NCBI RefSeq assembly: GCF_021631985.1 | Contig: NZ_CP070225.1 | Location: forward strand, 558,001 to 622,000 | DNA from: Sandaracinus amylolyticus | Lineage (GTDB): Bacteria > Myxococcota_A > Polyangia > Polyangiales > Sandaracinaceae | Direction of reading: 5' to 3' | Length of the DNA: 64,000 nucleotides | Notes under the pieces: generated by a model | What the model was told of the DNA's origin: nothing | The model's database searches: none | Seen by the model: the letters and a program-made list of their open reading frames with translations, nothing else | Program-made: the position numbers and the translations under genes | Shown: positions 61,862-64,000 of the stretch, in pieces | Numbering within the stretch: position 1 is the stretch's first letter | Layout of the letters: every line of letters starts with the position of its first letter

Positions 61862-64000
61862 TCGACTCTCCTACCAGCTCAGCGGGCTCGCGGCCCGAGA
61901 TCACACCGAGCGCGCGGCGGCGCGCCCATGCATACACCATCGCGCCGAGGACGAGGCCCGCGCCGCCCGCGACGTGCGCGGTCGTCAGCGCCGCATCGTA
62001 TCCGTCGACGTAGAGACGCAGCGCGAGCGACGCGACGAGCAGCGCCGCCGACGCCTGGATGATCACGATGATCTTCCGCAGCTCGAGCAGGAGCTCGGGC
62101 ACCACCTCGCCGATGCGTCGGTGCGCGAGCTGCTCGTTGCGCCAGTACGTGTAGACGACGGGGATGAGCTCGAGCGTGAGGAACGCGCTCGTGATCAATC
62201 CGCCGACCATCGGCGCGGCGATCCGCTTCATCACGTCGGCGCCCGAGCCCTCGGCCCAGAGCAGCGGCACGAGACCCACGAGCATCGTGCCGACGGTCAT
62301 GAGCTTCGGGCGCACGCGCTGGATCGTGCCCTCGGCGTGCGCGTCGACGATGTCGGCGAGCGTGCGGATGCGTCCTTCGCGCAGGCGCTTCTCGTACGCC
62401 TGATCGATGTAGACGATCATCACGACGCCGGTCTGCGCGGCGAGGCCGATCAACGCGATCACGCCGACCCAGACCGCCGTCGAGAGGTGATAGTCGAGCA
62501 GCCACAGCGCCCACACGCTGCCGACGAGCGCGAACGGCACGCTCAGCAGCACGATCAGCACCTCGGTGAGATCGCGGAACTGCAGGTAGAGCAGGACGAT
62601 CACCGCGAGCAGCGCGAGCGGGATCAGGATCTTCATGCGCGCCTCGGTCTCGAGCATCAGCTCGTACTGACCGGTCCACCGCAGGTGCCCGCCCTCGGGC
62701 AGCACGACCGCGCCACGTGCGATCGCACCGTCCACCGCCGCGCGCGCGTCCTCGACGTAGCTGCCGAGATCGCGATCTTCGTCGACGTCGACGTAGACGT
62801 ACCCGACGAGCATGCCGCTCTCGTCGCGCACCATCGGCGGACCGGCTTCGACGCGCACGTCCGCGACCTCGCGCAGCGCGACGTGTCGTCCTTCGCCGAC
62901 GGGGACGAGCGCGTCCTCGATGGCCTCGGGGCTCGAGCGGAAGTCCTCGGCGTAGCGAACGCTCACGCCGAAGCGCGCGCGCCCTTCGATCGTCGTGGTG
63001 ATCTCGTCGCCGCCGATGGCGCGCTCGACGACCTCGTTCACGTCCTCGATGGTCAGCCCGTAGCGCGCGAGCGCGTCGCGATCGGGCACGACGTCGAGGT
63101 ACACGCCGCCCTGCTGGCGCTCGAAGAGCACGCTGCGCGTGCCGGGGACCTCGTGCACCACGCGCTCGATCGCGATCCCGGCGCGCTCGATCTCGAGCAG
63201 GTCGCGGCCGTGCACCTTGATGCCGACCGGCGTGCGGATGCCGGTCGCGAGCATGTCGATGCGGTTGCGGATCGGCTGGGTGAACGCGTTGGTCCAGCCG
63301 ACGAGACGCAGCCGCGCGTTCATCTCGTCGACGAGCTCGTCGCGCGTGATCGTGCGGAAGTCCGGCCAGATCGCGCTCAATGCGGGGCGCATCCACGAGG
63401 GCGTGCGGCCGTGGTACCAGCGTCGCTCGTAGCGCGTGCGCCACTCGCTGCGCGGCTTCAGCTGCACGACGGTCTCGGCCATCGAGAGCGGCGCGGGATC
63501 GGTCGGCGTGTCGGCGCGACCGACCTTGCCGAGCACGTTCTCGACCTCGGGGAATTCGCGGAGCAGCGCGTCCTGGATCTGCATCTGCCGTCGCGCTTCT
63601 TCGATCGAGATGCCGGGGAACGTCGTCGGCATGTAGAGCAGGTCGCCCTCGTCGAGCGGCGGCATGAACTCGCTGCCGAGGCGCGGCACGAGGGGCAGCG
63701 CGGAGAGCACGGCGAAGAGCCCGATGAGCAGCGTCGTGCGCGGGTTCTCCAGCGCGACGTGCACGAAGGGCTCGTAGAAGCGCCGCACGAGACGCGAGAC
63801 CGGATGATGCTCTTCACTCCGGATGCGACCGCGGATCAGCAGATCGCGCATCGCGGGCGCGACGGTGATCGAGAGCAGCGCGGCCGAGAGCATCACGCAG
63901 GTCTTGGTGAACGCGAGCGGGCGGAAGAGACGGCCCGCTTGGCCGGTGAGCCCGAAGACCGGGATGAACGAGACCGCGACGATCAGCAGCGAGAAGAAGA
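61854..64000 (-). CDS. CusA/CzcA-type heavy-metal RND efflux pump, 5' end beyond window
   Basis: About 715 C-terminal residues are present; the frame stays open to the window edge. The upstream part reads FFSLLIVAVSFIPVFGLTGQ and FRPLAFTKTCVMLSAALLSI, typical of heavy-metal RND pumps. Also present are FMPPLDEGDLLYMPTTFPGI (shown here as EFMPPLDEGDL), TPVGIKVHGRDL, YIDQAYEKRLREGR and FLTLELIPVVYTYWRNEQ. These pumps export Cu/Ag or Zn/Co across both membranes with membrane-fusion and outer-membrane partners, presumably encoded beyond the window. After the usual end an extra ~80 residues carry two further hydrophobic segments (IIQASAALLVASLALRLYV, AGGAGLVLGAMVYAWA). Confidence 0.92.
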   Translation of the reverse strand, partial: FFSLLIVAVSFIPVFGLTGQAGRLFRPLAFTKTCVMLSAALLSITVAPAMRDLLIRGRIRSEEHHPVSRLVRRFYEPFVHVALENPRTTLLIGLFAVLSALPLVPRLGSEFMPPLDEGDLLYMPTTFPGISIEEARRQMQIQDALLREFPEVENVLGKVGRADTPTDPAPLSMAETVVQLKPRSEWRTRYERRWYHGRTPSWMRPALSAIWPDFRTITRDELVDEMNARLRLVGWTNAFTQPIRNRIDMLATGIRTPVGIKVHGRDLLEIERAGIAIERVVHEVPGTRSVLFERQQGGVYLDVVPDRDALARYGLTIEDVNEVVERAIGGDEITTTIEGRARFGVSVRYAEDFRSSPEAIEDALVPVGEGRHVALREVADVRVEAGPPMVRDESGMLVGYVYVDVDEDRDLGSYVEDARAAVDGAIARGAVVLPEGGHLRWTGQYELMLETEARMKILIPLALLAVIVLLYLQFRDLTEVLIVLLSVPFALVGSVWALWLLDYHLSTAVWVGVIALIGLAAQTGVVMIVYIDQAYEKRLREGRIRTLADIVDAHAEGTIQRVRPKLMTVGTMLVGLVPLLWAEGSGADVMKRIAAPMVGGLITSAFLTLELIPVVYTYWRNEQLAHRRIGEVVPELLLELRKIIVIIQASAALLVASLALRLYVDGYDAALTTAHVAGGAGLVLGAMVYAWARRRALGVISGREPAELVGESNV

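Noticed and set aside
1..64000. CRISPR arrays, rRNA, complete insertion sequences, integrases
   Set aside because: No regular direct-repeat arrays, no rRNA sequence and no full transposase or integrase were seen on either strand.

Overview
High-GC DNA with GTG/TTG starts, ATGA/GTGA start-stop overlaps, many lipoproteins with VDAG-type linkers, a DUF4215-like Myxococcus cysteine-rich repeat, a eukaryotic-like Ser/Thr kinase and FGE-sulfatase and RCC1 modules points to a myxobacterium (phylum Myxococcota; perhaps Sandaracinus-like, which is inference only).

Region 1 (1-28,453, minus strand) is one long type VI secretion (T6SS) gene cluster. In transcription order it reads hcp, tssE, tssF, tssG, tssH/clpV, FHA protein, unknown lipoprotein, membrane-anchored lysozyme/SLT-like protein, tssJ, tssK, tssL, tssM, tagF, tssA, tssB, tssC, small membrane protein, vgrG, TPR protein, PAAR protein, and an Rhs protein cut by the window start. 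It encodes the full core apparatus plus a terminal spike/effector module (VgrG-TPR-PAAR-Rhs). A divergent Ser/Thr kinase (28,642-30,507) plus the FHA protein suggest threonine-phosphorylation control. Many gene junctions carry an ACGCAAC element in sense orientation, and two copies form an inverted repeat between hcp and the kinase.

Region 2 (30.5-31.9 kb) has a phosphopantetheinyl transferase and a LuxR-HTH-like regulator convergent with it.

Region 3 (32-56.2 kb, plus strand) is an accessory surface/secreted-protein island. It holds a cysteine-rich lipoprotein with seven RCC1-like units, a 2,652-aa SpvB/VCBS/Rhs protein ending in a putative caspase-fold (clan CD-like) toxin domain, and a second seven-unit RCC1-like lipoprotein overlapping the toxin's 3' end. 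After a scar with decayed genes come an FGE-domain lipoprotein, a matrixin-type zinc protease with a C-terminal anchor, and a 2,100-aa lipoprotein of unknown function.

Region 4 (56.3-64 kb) is ordinary chromosome: a DUF1440-like membrane protein, a rhodanese gene that looks frameshifted, and a family 2 glycosyltransferase. A cobalamin riboswitch then leads a surface lipoprotein-cobT-cobS-cobC operon. Last are a cupredoxin-like lipoprotein and the C-terminal part of a CusA/CzcA-type RND metal efflux pump that runs off the window.
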